Positions 13,961 to 26,622 are shown, numbered from the stretch's first letter. The stretch: DNA of 64,000 nucleotides from Malus domestica (GCF_042453785.1 NC_091667.1:21937501-22001500); one strand, 5' to 3'. The notes: generated from the letters alone by a model not told the origin. Numbers and translations: made by a program.

Positions 13961-15142
13961 GGTTTGGTAACTAAAGAATATGCGGCTCAGTGGTAACTAA
14001 AGAATATTAGTTTATTAAGAAAATGAATTTTTTAAAGTGAAAAACTTAGCTGCTTAAGGATTGAGGAGGAACTCCTCAAAATACCTCTTGACCCATTCAA
14101 GAAACTTCATGCTTATGATCGAAACTCTTTAATGATTGAGTAAACGATCTTATTTTTAATTAATTTATTTGTAGAGATGATCTTTGCTTACTGGTTTATA
14201 AGTATGAAAAGACCACTATACCCTTAAATTTGAAGGAAAAGAAGACGGATTTGATGGAAGTATCACTAATGCAACACAAAGTTAAGAAAAAACTAATAGA
14301 AGAGTTTAGAAACGAAAACTAAGCATAGAGATTGAGGGACCTTTGTTACCATGCCCCCTTTATTTTTTAAATTTTAGTTTTTAACCATACCTTGTTTGAT
14401 TCTGTTCATTATTTAGGCAACACATCTTTTTTTTGGAAAGTGATTTTTTGCGTCATGTTTTCACGCTTAATAAAGCGTTTCTTCTAACCAAAATAAAATA
14501 AATAAATAAGACTGCAAAAATTCTATCATCCTTGGAGTATCATACTCTCTAAGGTTTTTTACTATTAGATCTTAATTATTGTATCTTTGATTAAAAATTT
14601 AATGGCTAAAACTCTAAATTATAAGATACTTTTAGCATACTAGAAAATTTCTAGCTCGAGTTGATATCCTAAAAAACTGTGGCAAAATGAAACTTCTCCA
14701 TAACTTTGGGTGCAGTCTTAGTTCAAACTAACTTTGTTTAATTTACCAATAAAAAAAACTAACTTTGTTTAATAAGAATCGTAATTTAAAAAAGATGTTT
14801 CTATTCAGTTAAATAAATGATTGGCAAAATTAAACTTTTTTATTCTTAGAGGAGTGATGACCTATTAATGGATCTAAACTATGCACGAGAGGATTTGACA
14901 TAAGTGTAGAGGGCAAAATTTTTCAATGTGTTAAGAACACGGTTCGGTACATCAAGTGTCATGATACAAGTTGTTGGACACTTGAAAAAACAAATTGACA
15001 ACCACTAATATTATGATAGTTGGTGTACCCGACTATGTTTCTGGCATGCTGAAATTCTTGTGTAGAGGAAAGTTTCCAGTGCAAATGCAGATGGACTCAA
15101 ATGCTAAGAAAAGAATGAAACCAAACGAACTCAAATAAAGTA

Positions 15143-15297
15143 AGGAAAACTAATGAAAAGAGTTTGAAAACTTTGGGTTTTAATGATAATGACAAAATAA
15201 AGGGTAACGTGAATAGTATCAGGATTGACTTTTTAGTGTAAAAATGTGGTTTTTCGTTAAAATGAACAGTATCGAGAGCTTTTCGTTAAAGTTCCAT
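15143..15297 (-). repeat. 154/155-bp hAT-like MITE, copy 2
   Basis: It aligns along its whole length with the copies at 10398 and 30613, starting AGGAAAACTAATG and ending near AAAGTTCC. Its flanks show no convincing duplication, so its right end may be damaged. Confidence 0.7.
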
Positions 15298-16287
15298 TTT
15301 TTATATTGGGGTTTGAGTTTTTTTTCCCTTGACATAACACCAAATTATCGTTTTTATATTTTACAAAAAGTGCAAAATCTCTTTAATTCAGGTTTAAACA
15401 CAAGCAAATTAAATACTCGTATTTTCGATCTTGGAAATCGATTCTCTTTGAAAATTAAAAAGTGTTTAAGAAAAATTTGTTGGTTTATGATGCTTTTCAC
15501 TGACTCGTGGTTCTATCAGTTTGATGTTGGATTTATCCAATACAAATCAACTTTTAAGTGGTCTACTACATCTAATAAGAAAGTAATATTGGAGAATAAT
15601 GTTGATTATGATTTGATCTCTTAAAGATATCAATCATATATAAGGTGTCTTATATTGAAAATATGATTGATGGAATTCTTAATCGAATATGATTATAATA
15701 CTTACCTTGGAGGCTAAGAAAGTAAGTTTAGTTTACCTTTATGGATAGAAACCCTAGCTTTTAGCCTATATATAAAAACAGTGGTCGCTATAAGCCCCAG
15801 AACACACAACATAATGCTTTCCATAGGGTAGTTGTATCCGGCTAGGTGTTTGTTGAAGATCTTGGTGTTGCTGTGCCTTTCTCCTTCCTTGCTCAAGTAC
15901 CATGATTATCATGTTTGCCACTTCTTTGTTTGTGTTTTAATTGTATAATCATTTAAGGCTAACATTTGAGACTTCCTTTAAAGTGAGCCTATCAAAAAGC
16001 TCATTTCTTAAGTAATCACTTTTGAATCAAACATAGCCTTATACATCACATTTTTGATTGAAAGAAAAATTTTGTCCTAATTAAGAACATCTGGGAATAT
16101 TTGAGCACACAAGCATACATAATAACTCTTAAAGTAAGCAAGTGCTCAAAGCAATTCTATAACCCATGACTTTCAAAGCATAGTAAATGGTGAACCGTAA
16201 GACTCTTTAAAGATTATAAAAAAAGGTGAAGCAATAAAGGACAAAAGAATAAAGGAGTGAGATAGGGAATGTGAAAGACAAAAGATT

Positions 16288-16522
16288 AAGAGCATGTTTG
16301 GATGTGTTTTTAAAATGATTGAAAACGTTTTTGGTAAAAATGTTTTTAGAACCAATCCTTAGTAAAAATACAAGTAAATCCTAAAAAAACATTTAAAGTG
16401 CTTCCTGGAAGAAGCACATAATTGGTGCTTCTTGCAGAAAGCATTTTAAGTGCTTTTGAAATCCAAAAACATTTTCTCTAAAATCGCTTTCAGTTATTTT
16501 AAAAGCACATCCAAACGAGCTT
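16288..16522. repeat. MITE with about 55-bp inverted repeats (PIF/Harbinger-like)
   Basis: The left end AAGAGCATGTTTGGATGTG and the right end, read on the minus strand as AAAGCTCGTTTGGATGTG, stay complementary for about 55 bp, around a short non-coding centre. TAA/TTA lies at the borders, which would suit a PIF/Harbinger target, but the 3-bp duplication is too short to be sure. Confidence 0.6.
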
Positions 16523-17106
16523 TAAATGTATATAAAACGTGAAGGAAGAAACATGAAAGAAGTTAGACAAGAAAAGTGGGAAACAAAGGGGATCAAAAGC
16601 AGTGGCGGAGCCAAAATTTCATGTGAGGAGGGGCCTCAAACAAGTATAGAAGAAGAAAAAACGAATAGTGATTATAAAATTACTAATGCAAAACATCATA
16701 ATATTTATCCAAATAATTAAGTAAGTCAAAATTAACATATGCATAGATAATTTTATCTATCCATAGTAATCAAAATTATTCTTGACGAATTGCAATGAAA
16801 CAGTTGCATAATGTCATCTATAGTATTTAAATAATTATTAAACTGAATAGAGATAAGTACGAAAATCTTTGCAAACCCTAAAACTCAAGTAAGAGGTGGG
16901 ATAGAATAGAAACAAATGTTTTATAGTGAATAATAGAGTATTACAAACCTTTTTGTTCTTTATTCAATAAATTTGGGATTTAGAATGGCTAAATATATGA
17001 AATTCAATAAGAAAAGGTAAAAACTCTCCCCGTGCATAAGTGAAAGATGATTTTATTTTAATTAAAAGTGAATGATGGGTTTTAATTTAATGTTATTGAT
17101 TTGTGA

Positions 17107-19236
17107 GAGGGTTGTGCTATCCATACACCTCTTTTTGCTTTCCATACACCTTCTCAATTTACGATCGTCTGATTGAATGAATTGAATATCGAATGACATA
17201 AATTAACAAGTGATGCGAAATATATAAGCACACAAATTAAACCCTCTTTTTGACAATTGTAGTATAGATGTAAGTAGGGTATCGTTCTAGGCCGGGGATT
17301 AGGAGGGATTGCTAATCTATTAAATTAACTTAAAAATATTAAATAAGACTCAAGGACACAAAACTAGGCTAAAAACTCTAATAACTCGAAACACACTTAA
17401 AATGACTCAAAATAATGAAAACAATTAAATTAAACACTAGGAACTGAAATGGACGGAAATTAAATTAAAAGACTAACAATAAAGAAAACTAAATAAATAA
17501 TATAATTTAATAATGGATGGGTGTTTGGTTTTGATGAAAAGTAAATTAAACTTAATTAAATTACAGAATTGACAAAAACATGAAATTAAGGTGAAAGGAT
17601 AAATGACGGACTAGCTAGAGGGTTCTTCTCCACACATGACACATATGCAACCTAAATTGATTTTCAGTTGTTCTTTCAATAAATTGTGAATCTCAATACT
17701 CCAGATTAACCGTGAACAGCACTTTTTTAATCTTCAAGTTTTCCTTAAGTTATTGAATTGGACGGAAAAACGCATACAACAATTCAAAACATTCTTCAAA
17801 AGTCCCCTACGTGAAAAGCACAATAGCGATACAATCAAAGATCATTAAACTTTGTGAAAACTATAAGCATTGACGAGGCATTCGTAACTATGAAAAGCAT
17901 GATACTCTTGCCAAGAATTTACTTAACGTGATTGTGACTAGCAACCTTTACTACTTGTGAAAATAAGTTCATAACGATTAGGTGAAATTCACTTATATTC
18001 TAGCATCAAATTCATGCATGTAAATTAAGCGTGCACTCTCAACCAACATACACAAATCAGTTTTTATACGAACGGATAAGTAAATTGAAATCACAACTTA
18101 TGAAATCACAACCGAAGGTAATCAATTCATATTACAAATATATTCATGGTTTCGAATTAACCTCTAGCCAAAATAAAATTAATTACACATTATTAAAATA
18201 AAAATAAAATAGGAGTTTGGAAAGATTAAACCGAAAGAAAGGATCTGCTGCTTGGACTCTGAACTGCATGGACTCTGAACTGCATTTTCATGCTGACCTC
18301 CTGTCCTCCTCGCCACTGACTTCCCTTCCTCAAGCTGCCCAATGGCAGCACTCTCCTCTCGGTCCTCTTCCTGCGTCTCTGCGAGCTGCCCAAAGGGCAG
18401 CTCCCTTCTCTCGCTCCCCAGACCGCCTTATCTTTCCGTCTCCCCCCCTCTCTCCTGGCTTTTCTTTCCTTTTATTTCCCACTTCTCACTCGTATTTTAT
18501 TCCCTCCGTCCATCAAGGCTGCCAGACAGCCTTCCTTTTATTTTTCTATTCTATTCTTAGCGCTGCCCAAAGGCAGCTGCCTTTTTCCGCGCCCATTTCC
18601 TCTCTTTTTTATTTACTTCATCAGTCCTGCACGTTTTTCTCTCTTGGATTCCCTTATTTTATTTTCCTTTTTCTCCTGGCTGCCTCGCTGCCCTCAATTC
18701 TGTCGGTCTTCACAGCTTTCCACCTGCAAGGGCCCGCATCAATCCCTTCTATCTCTCCTCTTGTTCCAAAATTATTCCCCCAGCTGTCTCCCTATTTTTC
18801 TTTTCTGACCTTTTACTTTTCTTCCGCTGGCAGCCTACCTTCTTGGATTCTCCTTTCACAATATAATACAAAATTGATTTGTATCATAAACTCTAAATTA
18901 GTAGCAGTTTGGGAATTAAGAACAAATTCAAGTAACAAATCCAAAACCAATATTCTATGAAACAATCAATTCAATGCATATAAAATAAACCAAAATAAAA
19001 CCCAATCCAAAAATAAAATCAATATTCTTTCTGTTTATTATTTAAAACTCATTTATGCTATTTTTATTTTCTTTGCATAACAAATCCTATAAACACAAAA
19101 ATAACATAAATAGCTCAAAAATATAAGGAACTAACTAAGAAAAGACGAGTGAATTCGAAGTAAAAATATATATAAATATGATCCGATCAACAAGAGTGTG
19201 TTAAAGGTAAAAAAATGTATGCAGATAGCACTACTC
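17107..19236. repeat. MITE split by a solo LTR, middle layer of the nest
   Basis: The left end GAGGGTTGTGCTATCCATAC pairs with the right end, read in reverse as GAGTAGTGCTATCTGCATAC. Flanks are TTTGTGA (17100-17106 and 19237-19243). Without the LTR inside it the element is only about 145 bp. It resembles the intact 149-bp MITE at 30064-30212. Confidence 0.65.
17211..19189 (-). mobile_element. Large solo LTR, innermost layer of the nest
   Basis: The 1,979-bp segment has TG...CA ends (TGATGCGAAAT... and ...GATCCGATCA) and is flanked by ACAAG on both sides (17206-17210 and 19190-19194), the 5-bp duplication of LTR integrases. No gag or pol frame, primer-binding site or second LTR is present, so recombination to a solo LTR is the simplest reading. 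The strand is my guess from general LTR resemblance. A CT-rich stretch at 18280-18860 contains repeated GCTGCCCAAAGGCAG-like palindromes. Confidence 0.75.
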
Positions 19237-19467
19237 TTTGTGATAAATGACCATTTAAAATATATACTTATTTTTGGGATGGTATCTATGAGATGAAAAA
19301 TAGATAATTATTGAATTGTTTTAGTTGTTGAGAATGGCTGCAAAGCAATAGAAATAGGTGTAGTAGACTAATCTTATTTTTTAAGTGAGAGTAGGCATAG
19401 GACTACTGTAGTCCTTAACTGCCTCCGCCACTGATCAAAAGGATGGACGGCGGACCGGGAAGAAAGA

Positions 19468-19599
19468 CCTAAAAATGGATGGGTGGACGAGAGGAACTTG
19501 TATCTGTATGGGACATGAAGAGAAGAAGAAAATCCTAAAAATGGAAGGGTGGACGAGAGGAACTTGTACCTGTATGGGACATGAAGAGAAGAAGAAAAT
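19468..19599. repeat. 66-bp tandem duplication, two copies
   Basis: The block beginning CCTAAAAATGGA and containing GGACGAGAGGAACTTGTA recurs 66 bp later with only a few differences. It lies just outside the hAT element. It is non-coding. Confidence 0.8.
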
Positions 19600-21762
19600 C
19601 CTAGGACAGAAGAGAGAAACTTAATCGAGTGATATCATATAGAATTATTACATCCTTTTATTGACGTGGAACATATTACACAAAATATATGGATATATTA
19701 ATCCCTATTTAGGTAATAATCCTACACTAATTATAATCACAAATTATATTCAGATATTAGATGCTACAATCACGGAGAGTCGGAGTTGCTCGCAAGTTTT
19801 GTTGCATTTGATTGGGGAGAGATAGTTGGGCAGCAAACCATTCAAGGTCAGTGTCAATTTCCATGTTTTTGTAGAGAAGTAGAGTTATCTACAAATATCT
19901 AAATTTGATATTTTAGATACTTTTTCAGACCTATTGCCGATACTAAGTACTAGCCAAAATTTTGTATCCATTTTGTATCCAACTATATCCTATGCACTTA
20001 AATTAGTTTACTCCACCACCTCAAATCAAAATATAATAAAACTATAAGCTATGATAGGAAACATCATACTTCGAAGCAAAATATCAAGCCATTTCATACC
20101 TTTTTTTTGTTTTAGGAAAGATTGAGAGCTGAGTGTTGTGACTTCTTTCTCATGTAAGTCACATGAGAGATATTTTTATGTGGAAATAAGAACTGGTAAT
20201 TCTAACTAATTACACTAACACCACATGAGGTTGTCATGTTTTCACAAAATTCTCATGTTTGAGAAATTACCATAACATTCATTGAAGTTTTACGGGGTAC
20301 ATTCAATTAAAATTTTGAGGGATTTGAATTCTTTTAATGAATCTAGGAGTATTCAATCAGAATTTTAAGTGATTCTCTGAAATTTAAAATGTATTCAATT
20401 AGGATTGTAAGATACTTTATTAAAATTCTTAAAAATTCGAGTATATTCAATTAGGATTTTAAACAAGTTTATACCATTCCTGGTGTATTCAATTAGAATT
20501 TGATTTTAAAGAATTTGAAAAAGCTGAGGAATTTGAGGAAATTAAAGAGATTTCGTAGTTTATTTTAAGCATTCACAAATTCCACCTCTCCCTAGAGATT
20601 TCGAGGGAATTGAACCAAAATTTTTTATGGAATCTCTTTAAAGACAAATTTATGCTTATAATAAAAATTACTTAAAGAAATAAAAACCTTTATAAATAAA
20701 TACAAAAATATCAAACTTAGGAAATGTAACGTATCCAATTCCCAAGCCTAGTTCCCACACATTGCGTCTTAGTTTAGACCTTCCACTTATAAGTGACAAT
20801 AATTACACCAATTTAATCGCTTTATATTATGGTTTAGACTTTAGAGTTTAGGTAGAAACGCCCAATATTGCCTTTCTAATGTTGATGTTTTCTCATGCAT
20901 ACCAATGTGAATCAGGCCATAACACTATTTAGATGTGATAAAAAAAAGACCATATGGCAAAATAATACCAATGTGAAAATAAGATCTCACATAGGTCATA
21001 TAACAAAATAATATATAATTATAATATGAGAATTTTCACCGCTAATATTATTGAAACTTTTTATCATAAAGCTCAACACCTAATAATATGTGGTTAAGTT
21101 GAGACAATATTGATGATATTGGTGGTCAAAATATGTTGGGTCTATAAAGTTTATTAAAAAAAAATGTTAATAAAAAAGGGTACTGTCAAAATGATGAAAA
21201 ACCGCTCAAAACATCTAATTTACAAAATAAAAGAATTAAAAACGATCCTGGATTTACAACGTGGAGGCAGCAGTAGGAATTAGTTCGTGACATCCAAAAT
21301 GTTAGGTTTGGACAAGAGGAACACAAATCCATCTATGCAATCAACTATTAAAGCATTCACCTTACAGAGCAGGATCATCACCTTCCATGCCGCAAAGTTT
21401 GAGATGCTATATTGCTATGCACTTTAATCATATAAATCTCATCCTGTTTCATACCATACATGAATAATTTAAATATGGAAGTTAGTTAGTAAATTTGCAC
21501 ATATTATACATGTACGTAATGTTGAAAAACACTTCCGACTTTCCCTTAGCTTTTTCTATGCACTTCTCAATTTTAGGTACATATTATACATGTTTTTGTC
21601 ATTCATATATGTCAAAAAATACGCGTGGCTATTTCATACCAATTTTTTTCTCATTCTGTATTTTACCTCACTATGATATCTTGCATAACAAAAGACAAAG
21701 AAAAGAAAAGGAAGAAAAAGGAGAGAGAAACCTATTTAGAGAACTTGAATCTTTCTTGCTGC
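19600..21762. other. Intergenic, AT-rich
   Basis: No gene is supported. It contains the periodic ATTCAATT repeat at 20295-20500 and then the region downstream of the cytochrome b561 pseudogene. Confidence 0.5.
20295..20500 (+). repeat. Five imperfect units keyed by ATTCAATT
   Basis: ATTCAATT or a one-base variant followed by a GAATTTT-like tail occurs at 20301, 20351, 20393, 20445 and 20487, with spacing alternating between about 50 and 42 bp. This suggests a decayed composite repeat or MITE interior. I could not find its ends. Confidence 0.5.
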
Positions 21763-22374
21763 CTATTGAATTGGATTCATTTGGAAGTTTGGAGTAATAT
21801 CACCCTTCTCTGTTCTTCTCATCCTTGCCAATACTTCTAATACAATTACTGAGACAAGAATTACGCCTAGAAGAAATCCGTAACCAACCTTCCAATCATT
21901 TCCTTCTCCTCCAATTTTGATCCCCAGAACTATGTTCACAGCTGCAAAGAAGACTGCAGACCTTCCAATCCAGTGGTGGTACCAATTCCAGTACTTTCTA
22001 ATATTATTGGCATCCTTGTTGGGTCTTAGAAAAAATGCCAATATCTGCAAATTACCTCTAGTAAAAAACTCAGAAATATCAAATTACAATTCCTTTGCGG
22101 AACACAAACGTAACAGATTTGCTGACAGATTCTCTAATACATAAGGGTCTCATATGTAATGATAGAACCCACCGCCTTAGGAGAATGTGTCAACAAGTGT
22201 ACCAATTTTATGCATCTAAATAGTATTATTGTAATAGATTTAGTTGTGAGGGACAAACCTGAAGGATGCTAAGTACGAGAACAAAAATTCCTATGCCTCT
22301 ATGCGTTGGAAAGTTGGCTCCTATTTTAGTGTAGAGTTGCTGGCCAAGTACCACAGCTGCAAGCCCAATCACAA

Positions 22375-22985
22375 CAACAACAACAACAACAACAAAACCT
22401 TTTCCCACTAAGTGGGGTCGGCTATATGAATCCTAGAACGCCATTGCGCTCGGTTTTGTGCCATGTCCTCCGTTAGATCCAAGTACTCAAGTCTTTTCTT
22501 AGGGTCTCTTCCAAAGTTTTCCTAGGTCTTCCTCTACCCCTTCGGCCCTGAACCTCTATCCCGTAGTCACATTTTCGAACCGGAGCGTCAGTAGGCCTTT
22601 TTTACACATGTCCAAACCACCGGAACCGATTTTCTCTCATATTTCCTTCAATTTTGGCTACTCCTACTTTACCTCGGATATCCTCATTCCCAATCTTATC
22701 CTTTCTCGTGTGCCCATACATCCCACGAAGCATCCTCATCTCCGCTACACCCATTTTGTGTACGTGTTGATGCTTCACCGCCCAACATTCTGTGCCATAC
22801 AACATCGCTGGCCTTATTGCCGTCCTATAAAATTTTCCCTTGAGCTTCAGTGGCCTACGACGGTCACACAACACGCCGGATGCACTCTTACACTTCATCC
22901 ATCCAGCTTGTATTCTATGGTTGAGATCTCCATCTAATTCTCCGTTCTCTTGCAAGATAGATCCTAGGTAGCGAAAACGGTCACT
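22375..22985 (-). mobile_element. LINE 3' fragment with (TTG)n tail
   Basis: Read on the minus strand it encodes the LINE C-terminal region ([27 protein letters not shown]) and ends in CCCACTTAGTGGG followed by a TTG-repeat tail (22375-22394), typical of plant RTE-type LINEs. It closely parallels 26883-27460. It directly abuts the cytochrome b561 exon at its 3' end. Confidence 0.8.
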
Positions 22986-24469
22986 TTTTGTGATCTTCGC
23001 TAGATTGCTCCGGTCATTAGTGTGGATAAGTATATAAATGGATAGAGATAGGAAATCAAACACAAGATGTACGTGGTTCACCCAGATTGGCTACGTCCAC
23101 GGAATAGAGGAGTTCTCATTAATTGTGAAGGGTTTACACAAGTACATAGGTTCAAGCTCTCCTTTAGTGAGTACAAGTGAATGATTTAGTACAAATGACA
23201 TTAGGAAATATTGTGGGAGAATGATCTCGTAACCACGAAACTTCTAAGTACCAGAGTGTGGTATCGTCTTGACTTGCCTTATCTGTCTCATAGGTAGATG
23301 TGGCATATTCTCTAGAAGTACTCTTCCTCCATCCAGGGGTGGTATCTGTAACTGGTGGAGATGCACAAGGTAATGTATCAATTTCACTTGAAGCTTACTT
23401 GTAGTTTCAGGCTTGGTCAAGTGCGATACAAACCATGTAGTAGGAGTCCCCCAAGTCGCCGAGCTAGGGGATCTGCTGAAAGAGGTGACAGACAAGGTAA
23501 GCAATCAGAGCTCCGACTGATTGTTCACATTCTCCCTATCTTGCAGGCAGCATGAAGGATAAAGAGAAGAAAAATGAGAAGAGATGATATGGGATACTTT
23601 TGCTTTTGAAGAAGTAACTTTCCACATGCTTATTCTTGAACTGGGCTGGAGGGTTTTCTGGTTTCCTCCAGAGTATAAGGCCGACTGAAGAATTTGAGGG
23701 TCAAAACAAGTCCATCAAATCTAGAGTACGTTCGACCCTGCTGATATGGGATACTTTTGTTTTTGACAGAGTAGTGGATGTATCGGCACGTGTGCTGTTA
23801 CGCTTGTCTCCACATGCTTCCTTGTATCCTTCTCACTTGCCCTATCTGTTCCTCAGGCAGATGCGGTATCTTCCCTGGAAGCATAAGATGTTGAAGATGA
23901 GTACTCGAGAGCAATGTCAGGTAAGTAATCAGGTAAGGGGTTCCAGGCAGTCAGTTCCTGGCTGGAAGCTTGATTCCAAGTGCTGACTGATTGCTCTCTT
24001 TCTCCTTGTCTTGCAGGTAAGAACAAGGCCAAAGGAAAAGACAGGGAAAAAGCATGATATGGGATACTCTTGCTTTTAACCCTGATGATATGAGATATTC
24101 TTGCTCTAGTATAGCTTGTTTACAGAGGTATTATCGGGGGGGGGGGGAAAGAAAGCTGAATATTTCGAAAGGCTTCGTTGGGAGTGCCCTCTCAGATAAG
24201 AGGAAGGATTGAGCATTTTTGCAGGTCTACCTGTCCGTTGGGGATGGAGGTCGACATATATAGGAGTCTCCCTAACATCAAGTAATAATGCTATTCATTT
24301 ACCCTGCTTGGTCATAGTACGGTAGTGGGAACTGCCAGCTTCACATGTTTTAACTCTGTCAGAGCACTTTGAAAAAGTGGTCTGTGTTATCTGGAAAGCT
24401 GATGTTGCGTGTGAAGATTACAGACAAGCTTTATCCAAGGAGATCCAGCTCTTGAAGTTGGGAAAGTGG

Positions 24470-24720
24470 TGCCTCTTCGATTTTCGAACAAGTAATCCTG
24501 TCGGGGATCTGGCTCTCGAGATTCGGAGAACGATGCCTCTTCGATTTTTGAGAAAGCAATCCTGCTGGGGGTCTGGCTCTCGAGATTCGGAGAGCGGCGT
24601 CTCTTCGATTTTTGAGAAAGTAATCATGTTGGGAGTCTGGCTCTCTAGATTCGGAGGGCGGTGCCTCTTCGATTTTGGAGCAAGCAATCTTGTTGGGAGT
24701 GTTTTCTCGAATATGAGTAA
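24470..24720 (+). repeat. About 63-bp tandem repeats, four units
   Basis: Units begin with CCTCTTCGATTTT and carry GGTCTGGCTCTCGAGATTCG-like cores. They start near 24472, 24535, 24598 and 24661. The last two also form the head of the longer 218-bp array. Confidence 0.8.
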
Positions 24721-25261
24721 AGGTTGGGCATGTTTGCTAGTCTACCTTGCCACGAAGCACAGAGGTTGACACACAGGGACTTTTCAATTATCCAGCAGTG
24801 GTACTGTTCCTTTACCCTCTCTTTGATTTTTGAGAAAGTAATCATGTTGGGAGTCTGGCTCTCGAGATTCGGAGGGCGGTGCCTCTTCGATTTTGGAGCA
24901 AGCAATCTTGTTGGGAGTGTTTTCTCGAATGTGAGTAAAGGTTGGGCATGTTTGCTAGTGTACCTTGCCACGAAGCACAGAGGTTGACACATAGGGACTT
25001 TCCAATTATCTAGCAGTGGTACTGTTCCTTTACCCTCTCTTCGATTTTTGAGAAAGTAATCATGTTGGGAGTCTGGCTCTCGAGATTCGGAGGGCGGTGC
25101 CTCTTCGATTTTGGAGCAAGCAATCTTGTTGGGAGTGTTTTCTCGAATGTGAGTAAAGGTTGGGCATGTTTGCTAGTCTGCCTTGCCACGAAGCACAGAG
25201 GTTGACACACCGGGACTTTCCAATTATCCAGCAGTGGTACTGTTCCTTTACCCTTGTGGGT
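24608..25261 (+). repeat. 218-bp tandem array, three units
   Basis: CCTTGCCACGAAGCACAGAG recurs at 24745, 24963 and 25181, exactly 218 bp apart, within near-identical units. This is higher-order amplification built on the 63-bp module upstream. The frames it opens are repetitive on both strands and look non-genic. Confidence 0.85.
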
Positions 25262-25569
25262 AATAATATGGTAGCTAGACCTTCAAAATTTATGTGTCTA
25301 AACTTTGTTAGTGTTGTTTCTTTGCTATTCTTTTACCCTTCTTGGTCAGAGCGATGTAGTGGGAGCTGCAAGCTTCACGTGTCTCAACTTTGTCAGAGAA
25401 CTTTGGCAAAGTTATCTGTGGTACCCATGAGCTACTGTTGCGTGTGGGAAGTGGGTGATTGAACAGTACGATTCATGTGCTTTCTACTTCGCCAGAAATC
25501 TTCGACAGAATGCCCATAATTTCTGCAAAGCTGAGTGTTCGTGTGACAGGTGCTGACAAGGCTGGAAAA

Positions 25570-25810
25570 GTAGGTGCCTCTTCGATTTCTGAGATCGGCC
25601 TTCGTGGTCTCTGAGCAGCCCAGCTTTTGAGAAAGCAAGCCTCTTCGATTTCTAAGATCGGCCTTCGTGGTCTTTGAGCAGCCCAGCTTTTGAGAAAGCA
25701 AACGCCTCTTCGATCTCTGAGATCAACCCTCGTGGTCTCTGAGCAGCCCAGCTTTTGAGAAAGCAAACGCCTCTTCGATTTCTGAGCAGGCGCTTCTTCG
25801 ATTTCTGAAG
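25570..25810 (+). repeat. Second 63-bp tandem array, about three and a half units
   Basis: Units of CCTCTTCGATTTCTGAGATC ... GAGCAGCCCAGCTTTTGAG recur every 62-65 bp. They share the CTCTTCGATTTCTGAG-like head with the 24.5-kb modules and so probably derive from the same ancestral unit. Confidence 0.8.
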
Positions 25811-25826
25811 CTTCGTCGAGTGCAGA

Positions 25827-25836
25827 TTTTTATAGG
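25827..25836 (+). promoter_or_regulatory. Candidate TATA box for the coiled-coil ORF
   Basis: TTTTATAGGG lies about 115 bp before the ATG at 25948, followed by a CT-rich leader (TCTTCTCTCTTCAACACC). Position and context fit a promoter inside the element; this is inferred from sequence only. Confidence 0.35.
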
Positions 25837-25947
25837 GGCTGACATTAAGTTCCAAAGCACACTTGAATATCCACCAGTAGAAGCTCCATTCTTGCACTTC
25901 TAAGATCTTGATTTGTCTGACCTCTTCTCTCTTCAACACCTTTGAAA

Positions 25948-26622
25948 ATGTCTGGCCCCTCCGACCGTCGTTTTGACTTGAACCTTGTTGAAGAGGCAGC
26001 CCCGCCTTCTCCAGACAACATATGGCTCCCATCCTTCATCTCCCCTACTGGTCCTCTTACCGTTGGGGATTCCGTGATGAAGAATGATATGACCGCTGCG
26101 GTAGTGGCCAGGAACCTTCTCACTCCCAAAGATAACAGACTACTTTCCAAACGGTCTGATGAGTTGGCTGTTAAGGATTCTCTGGCTCTCAGTGTTTAGT
26201 GTGCAGGTTCTGTGTCTAATATGGCCCAACGCCTATTTGCTCGAACCCGCCAAGTTGAATCATTGGCGGCTGAAGTGATGAGTCTCAAACAGGAGATTAG
26301 AGGGCTCAAGCATGAGAATAAACAGTTGCACCGGCTCGCACATGACTATGCTACAAACATGAAGAGGAAGCTTGACCAGATGAAGGAATCTGATGGTCAG
26401 GTTTTACTTGATCATAAGAGATTTGTGGGTTTGTTCCAAAGGCATTTATTGCCTTCGTCTTCTGGGGCTGTACCGCGTAATGAAGCTCCAAATGATCAAC
26501 CTCTGATGCCTCCTCCTTCTAGGGTTCTGTCCAGTACTGAGGCTCCGAATGATCCCCCTCCGGTGCCTTCTCTTTCTGGGGCTCTACCGACTGCTGAGAC
26601 TTCTCCTAAGCAACCTTTGTGA
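25948..26622 (+). pseudogene. Coiled-coil, proline-tailed protein of a non-autonomous retroelement, one nonsense codon
   Basis: One frame runs from ATG 25948 (MSGPSDRRFDLNLVEEAAPP) to TGA ending 26622, about 224 codons, broken only by TAG at 26197-26199, where a CAG codon would explain it. The middle (after NMAQRLFARTRQVE) has heptad-like Leu/Met/Ile spacing with many charged residues, as in a coiled coil. The tail has three imperfect repeats of the type EAPNDPPPVPSLSG. I do not recognise a named domain. I recall very similar frames as multi-copy uncharacterised proteins in apple-type genomes, but that is memory and not a search result. It could be a Gag-like packaging protein; no zinc knuckle is present. 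Confidence 0.6.

Larger units (their letters stand above)
13251..16287. other. Intergenic, AT-rich, with repeat fragments
   Basis: No gene is supported. It holds one loose hAT-type end (13886), the second copy of the 154-bp MITE (15143-15297) and a TTA microsatellite near 13550. A 60-codon minus-strand frame at 15714-15896 has a hydrophobic stretch, but I recognise no family and see no splice context for it. Confidence 0.5.
16600..19433. mobile_element. Non-autonomous hAT element with perfect 8-bp TSD
   Basis: The left terminus CAGTGGCGGAGCCA (16600) matches the right terminus read on the minus strand, CAGTGGCGGAGGCA (ending 19433). Both are flanked by the same 8 bp, ATCAAAAG (16592-16599 and 19434-19441), the duplication length of hAT transposases. 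No transposase reading frame remains. It is the outer layer of a nest holding an inserted MITE (17107-19236) and a solo LTR (17211-19189). Confidence 0.85.

Noticed and set aside
15714..15896. 60-codon minus-strand frame with a hydrophobic segment
   Set aside because: No family recognised, no splice or regulatory context, and short frames of this kind occur by chance in AT-rich DNA.
18217..18960. 247-codon plus-strand frame, Ser/Pro/Phe-rich
   Set aside because: It lies wholly in the CT-rich part of a solo LTR flanked by ACAAG. The composition follows from pyrimidine bias, and no domain is visible.
24608..25261. Possible CRISPR-like array
   Set aside because: Units are 218 bp and head-to-tail near-identical without unique spacers, in a plant nuclear context.
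24377..25462. Several mutually similar frames on both strands
   Set aside because: They are produced by the 63-bp and 218-bp tandem arrays. Repetition on both strands argues against coding.
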